Shown piece by piece: positions 44,893-47,796 of a DNA stretch of 47,796 bases. The notes below the pieces were generated by a model, which saw nothing but the letters and a program-made list of their open reading frames with translations, did not search any database and was not told the origin of the DNA. The DNA is from Sulfuriflexus sp032250955 (lineage in GTDB: Bacteria; Pseudomonadota; Gammaproteobacteria; AKS1). How positions within the stretch are numbered: position 1 is the first letter of the stretch; the number at the start of each line of letters is the position of its first letter. Where the stretch lies: contig NZ_JAVVES010000016.1 in assembly GCF_032250955.1 (NCBI RefSeq), positions 1 to 47,796 of the forward strand, written 5' to 3'. The position numbers were made by a program, and so were the translations under genes.

Positions 44893-46182
44893 TTGAGTGA
44901 ATTACCCCTTGGCCTGCTGCTTATGGTGCTGGTCGCCCTGATTCTTATCTCGGGTTTCTTCTCCGGTTCTGAAACCGGCTTGATGGCCCTGAACAAGTAT
45001 CGCCTGCGCCACCTTGTGCGCGACAAGCATCCCGGTGCCTTGCGCGCCCATCGCCTGCTCGAACACCCGGACCGGCTAATCAGCCTGATCCTGCTTGGCA
45101 ACAATGCCGTCAACATCATGATCACCCTGCTGGCAGCGATTATTATGCTGCGTATATTCGGCGAACTGAGCATCATTACCTCGACCATCATCCTGACCTT
45201 TATCATGGTGCTGTTTGCCGAGGTGACCCCGAAGACCCTGGCCGCCCTGCACCCTGAGCGCTTTGCCTTCCCGGCCACCTGGATCCTCAGCCCGTTGATG
45301 CGTATCGGCTACCCGGTGGTCTGGTTCTTTAACAAGTTAACCCATGGCATCTTCAAGCTCCTGCGCATCGATGTCTCGCAACGGGACTCCATGCACCTGA
45401 GCCCCGAGGAGTTACGCACCGTGGTTATCGAGGCCGGCAGCATGATCCCGCTTTCCCACCAGGAGATGCTGCTGAGTATCCTTGACCTCGAACAGGTTAC
45501 AGTGGATGACATCATGGTGCCGCGGGGAGAAATCGTCGGGATCGATATCGAAGACGAGTGGCAATCCATCCTTGACCAGCTCTACAGCGCCCAGCATACG
45601 CGTATCCCTGTCTATCGCGGCGATATCAATCATGTCATCGGCATCGTGCATCTGCGCCGCACCATCAAACTGCTGACCGAGGAAAACTTCAGCCGCGAGA
45701 CCCTGCTGGAAATCGTGCCCGAAGCCTACTTCGTCCCGGAGAGCACCCCGCTGCACACGCAACTGCTTAACTTTCAGCGCGCCAAACGGCGTATTGCACT
45801 TGTTGTTGATGAATATGGTGACGTGCAGGGCCTGGTCACGCTGGAGGACATTCTTGAGGAGATTGTCGGCGAATTCACCACCGATCCCGCCGCCAGCATC
45901 AAGGAAGTCCACCCGCAGGAAGATGGCACCTGGCTGGTAGATGGCACCGCCAATATCCGCGAGCTGAACAAACTCCTTGGCTGGCACCTGCCTCTCGATG
46001 GACCGAAGACCCTGAATGGCCTGATTCTCGAACACCTCGAGACGATACCCGAGACCGGCACGAGCCTGAAGATTGCGGGTTACACCATCGATATCATGCA
46101 GGTAAGCGAGAATGGCGTGAAAACAGTGAAGTTTTACCCCCTTGCCGATGACCAGCAGGCGACAGAACAGACAGATGGCTGA
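44893..46182 (+). CDS. corB: CorB-type CBS/DUF21 (CNNM) transporter-associated protein
   Basis: A 429-aa inner-membrane protein. TTG start at 44893 gives MSELPLGLLL, the usual CorB N-terminus; GAGG lies about 10 nt upstream. The DUF21 (CNNM) domain holds four membrane helices (about 5-150) with the FFSGSETGLMALNKYRLRHL motif. Two CBS domains follow (about 205-330, VDDIMVPRGEIVGI and LVVDEYGDVQGLVTLEDILEEIVGE), then the CorC_HlyC domain (about 345-425). CNNM/CorC proteins export or handle Mg2+. With ypjD it reproduces the E. coli ypjD-corB pair. Confidence 0.92.
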   Translation: MSELPLGLLLMVLVALILISGFFSGSETGLMALNKYRLRHLVRDKHPGALRAHRLLEHPDRLISLILLGNNAVNIMITLLAAIIMLRIFGELSIITSTIILTFIMVLFAEVTPKTLAALHPERFAFPATWILSPLMRIGYPVVWFFNKLTHGIFKLLRIDVSQRDSMHLSPEELRTVVIEAGSMIPLSHQEMLLSILDLEQVTVDDIMVPRGEIVGIDIEDEWQSILDQLYSAQHTRIPVYRGDINHVIGIVHLRRTIKLLTEENFSRETLLEIVPEAYFVPESTPLHTQLLNFQRAKRRIALVVDEYGDVQGLVTLEDILEEIVGEFTTDPAASIKEVHPQEDGTWLVDGTANIRELNKLLGWHLPLDGPKTLNGLILEHLETIPETGTSLKIAGYTIDIMQVSENGVKTVKFYPLADDQQATEQTDG

Positions 46183-46203
46183 TACTATGTGACCGACGAC
46201 ACA

Positions 46204-46231
46204 TTGAGCCGGCGAACGAATACGCTATAAT
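46204..46231 (+). promoter_or_regulatory. Probable promoter of the FHA-PilZ genes
   Basis: TTGAGC (46204-46209), 16-nt spacer, consensus TATAAT (46226-46231). It lies 35 nt upstream of the FHA start and only about 20 nt after the corB stop, so the FHA and PilZ genes can be expressed apart from corB. Confidence 0.55.
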
Positions 46232-46266
46232 TAGCAGCGATACAGACAGTTACAGGGAAAACCTCA

Positions 46267-46902
46267 GTGCCAACACTAACACTGGCTTTCAAGGGTAATA
46301 CGCTGCAAGTCATCCCACTGCATGATGGCCTGATGAGCATAGGCCGTGAACCGTCCTGTGATATCCATATCGACAGCCTCGCAATCGGACCACAGCATGC
46401 GCGCGTATTACTGCGCGACGGTACCTGCACCCTGCAGAGCCATACCGGCGAAGAGACCTTCGTCAACAACCAGCTGGTCAGCGAACACACACTTCAGGAT
46501 GGCGACCTGATCCGTGTCGGCAAGCACACCCTGCGCTATACCGGCGCCGGTGAACCTCTGCCGGAAATCAACACCACGGTAATCGCCAATGCCCCTGAAC
46601 CTGAACTCGCACCGGCACCCGCCGCGGCCAGCCATAAGCACGACGGCTGGTTACAGGTGCTCAGCGGTACAAACCTGGGCAAGACCATCAAACTCCGCAG
46701 CGGCATGACCGACCTGGGCAAGGTCGGGCTGCCGCCGGCACTTGTTTCCCTGCGCCGTGACGGCTATTACATTGCCAATCTCGGTGAAGATGATAACCTT
46801 CGTGTAGGTAATGAAAGCATCGGCGAAAAGACCTGGCCACTCAAGGATGGAGACCTGATTCAGATTGATAAACTCAAGCTGCAATTTCATTTAGAACAGT
46901 AA
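46267..46902 (+). CDS. Tandem FHA-domain protein
   Basis: A 211-aa cytoplasmic protein with a GTG start (AGGG about 9 nt upstream). The first forkhead-associated domain (about 5-95) has the phosphothreonine-binding signature GREPSCDIHIDS, then GPQHARVLL (in place of the common SxxH, Q-H is kept) and VNNQ. A Pro-Ala linker (about 100-122) follows. A second, degenerate FHA-like domain (about 128-210) lacks the GR and SxxH pair but keeps LKDGDLIQIDKLKLQF. FHA domains read Thr phosphorylation or act in secretion and signalling. No Ser/Thr kinase gene is in the window. PilZ follows 24 nt later, so cotranscription is likely. Confidence 0.85.
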   Translation: MPTLTLAFKGNTLQVIPLHDGLMSIGREPSCDIHIDSLAIGPQHARVLLRDGTCTLQSHTGEETFVNNQLVSEHTLQDGDLIRVGKHTLRYTGAGEPLPEINTTVIANAPEPELAPAPAAASHKHDGWLQVLSGTNLGKTIKLRSGMTDLGKVGLPPALVSLRRDGYYIANLGEDDNLRVGNESIGEKTWPLKDGDLIQIDKLKLQFHLEQ

Positions 46903-46926
46903 TCCGTACCTGCAGAGGTAACCGCC

Positions 46927-47301
46927 ATGAGTGACACGCAAACCACCACCGAACACCGTCAGCATCAACGCATCCTCTTTGAAACACCCGTGCATATAAT
47001 TATCGGCGGTGAAAAGATCAAAAGCACGGCCATTGATCTTTCCCTCAAGGGTGCGCTTATAAAGCGCCCCGACGACTGGACCGCCAAGGTCGGCGATAGC
47101 GGCCTGCTACAAGTAGAACTGAATAACGGCGAAACCGTTATTCAGATGGACGTAAGCGTCGCCCACTGCGAAGGTTTCAAAGTCGGTCTTCACTGCGACC
47201 ACATCGATATCGACAGCATTACGCATTTGCGTCGGCTGGTAGAGCTGAACCTGGGCGATGAGGAATTACTCAATCGTGAGTTGTCGCACCTTAATGATTG
47301 A
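46927..47301 (+). CDS. PilZ-domain protein, probable c-di-GMP receptor
   Basis: A 124-aa single-domain protein. Binding motifs are present: RQHQR (residues 11-15, the RxxxR motif) and DLSLKG (the D/NxSxxG motif, about 38-43), followed by the barrel strands VHIIIGGEKIKST and VSVAHCEGFKVGLHCDHI. It probably binds c-di-GMP. It is a candidate effector of the GGDEF proteins in this window, by motif and proximity only. It is followed by the IS end. Confidence 0.9.
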   Translation: MSDTQTTTEHRQHQRILFETPVHIIIGGEKIKSTAIDLSLKGALIKRPDDWTAKVGDSGLLQVELNNGETVIQMDVSVAHCEGFKVGLHCDHIDIDSITHLRRLVELNLGDEELLNRELSHLND

Positions 47302-47409
47302 TGATCTATGAATGATGATTGATGAATTAATGAGAAATAAAAAGGCCAGCTAACGCTTAATGCCGATCAGTTAAGCAAAAAGTTACTTGACTATCAGCAA
47401 GATGAGATC

Positions 47410-47446
47410 AAAATCCGGTGATCATTTTTGGTCACCGGATTTTTTT
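47410..47446 (+). terminator. Strong terminator just before the transposase start
   Basis: AAAATCCGGTGA (47410-47421) pairs perfectly with TCACCGGATTTT (47432-47443) around a 10-nt loop, followed by more T. It ends at the base before the transposase ATG. It would stop transcription from the PilZ side, or from any outside gene, before the transposase. The stem can also hide the ribosome-binding region. Confidence 0.8.
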
Positions 47447-47796
47447 ATGTTTCTCAGCCAGGCTCTCGATCGTATCCACACCTTTTCTCCTGAACAGTTC
47501 AACGCCCTTTCCGAGGTACTCTCTCCGGCACTCATAAGCGAGTGTTTGCAAAACAGCGGCACCGTCACGATCCGAAAACGTCGTCTGCCGTTGGAGATGA
47601 TGGTCTGGAGTGTCGTGGGCATGGCGCTGTTTCGGCATGTGCCGATGGCCCAACTGGTTAATCAGCTGGATATTCTGCTGCCGGGCAAGCGGCCCTTTGT
47701 CGCGCCCAGCGCCGTCGTGCAAGCCCGACAGCGGTTAGGGGAAGCGCCGGTACGTGAGGTATTTGAACAGACCCAGTCGCTGTGGCATGGTGCCAC
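47447..47796 (+). CDS. IS4-family transposase, N-terminal part
   Basis: Open from ATG 47447 to the window end (116 codons, no stop). The product MFLSQALDRIHTFSPEQF... contains IRKRRLPLEMMVWSVVGMALFR, VNQLDILLPGKRPFVAPSAV and ARQRLGEAPVREVF. These are typical of the N-terminal domain of IS4-family transposases (Insertion element 4 transposase N-terminal). The catalytic DDE core lies beyond the window, so activity cannot be judged. No Shine-Dalgarno is seen, because the start codon follows directly after the terminator stem. Confidence 0.85.
   Translation, partial: MFLSQALDRIHTFSPEQFNALSEVLSPALISECLQNSGTVTIRKRRLPLEMMVWSVVGMALFRHVPMAQLVNQLDILLPGKRPFVAPSAVVQARQRLGEAPVREVFEQTQSLWHGA

Larger units (their letters stand above)
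47302..47796 (+). mobile_element. IS4-family insertion sequence, left part, cut by window end
   Basis: The left boundary is not resolved. The sequence changes at about 47340-47360 from AT-rich spacer to a CTTAATGCCGATCAGTTAAG stretch that looks like an IS terminal end. The right end and any target duplication lie outside the window. The element contains a terminator hairpin and the first third of a transposase. Confidence 0.7.

Noticed and set aside
47302..47360. Exact inverted repeat and target duplication of the IS
   Set aside because: The other IS end is outside the window, so ends and duplication cannot be matched.

Overview
This window looks like a chromosomal segment of a gammaproteobacterium. 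The evidence is the ffh/rpsP-rimM-trmD-rplS block beside ypjD(ccsA)-corB, the presence of xerD, dsbC, yajQ, mutS, pncC and a 7Fe ferredoxin fdxA, and protein sequences of that type throughout. I cannot name the species. Coding density is high, GC content is moderate to high, and non-ATG starts (GTG, TTG) are frequent. I saw no tRNA, rRNA or CRISPR array.

Layout, left to right. (1) 0-5.7 kb: a Met-rich Spy/CpxP-like periplasmic protein, then a small metabolic module on the minus strand (phosphoketolase/transketolase-like ThDP enzyme plus four-carbon acid sugar kinase) divergent from an IclR regulator, with matching TTTCACA/TGTGAAA palindromes between them. (2) 5.7-13.3 kb: a membrane MASE3-PAS-GGDEF-EAL protein, thpR, pncC, and an orphan hybrid histidine kinase with an N-terminal HPt domain and three receiver domains. 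(3) 13.6-16.1 kb: mutS. (4) 16.3-27.7 kb: a complete Wsp-type chemosensory operon with two receptors, CheW, CheR-TPR, CheW with a Cys motif, hybrid CheA, CheB and a REC-GGDEF diguanylate cyclase. Most of its genes are joined by ATGA-type overlaps. The two receptor genes share an 857-bp segment that is about 99% identical. (5) 27.8-34.5 kb: fdxA and an AddB-like/AddA-like nuclease-helicase pair. (6) 34.5-41.6 kb, minus strand: dsbC, yajQ, a 0.5-kb gene-free stretch built of repeats, xerD, ogt, an exported TPR-like protein, then rplS-trmD-rimM-rpsP. (7) 41.6-47.3 kb: ffh, an MBL-fold phosphodiesterase-like enzyme, divergent ypjD/ccsA and corB, then an FHA gene and a PilZ gene. (8) 47.3 kb to the edge: the start of an IS4-family insertion sequence, cut by the window end.

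A common theme is cyclic di-GMP. The window holds a Wsp pathway ending in a diguanylate cyclase, a separate GGDEF-EAL membrane protein, YajQ (a family with a reported c-di-GMP-binding member) and a PilZ protein. The Wsp operon sits between mutS and fdxA, genes that I recall as neighbours in pseudomonads, so it may be an insertion. The strongest leads for something new are the two-receptor Wsp operon with a shared signalling module, the Cys-rich N-terminus of its second CheW, and the IclR/phosphoketolase-like/acid-sugar-kinase module, whose substrate is not evident. No database search was possible. All family calls rest on motifs and on recall of family members.
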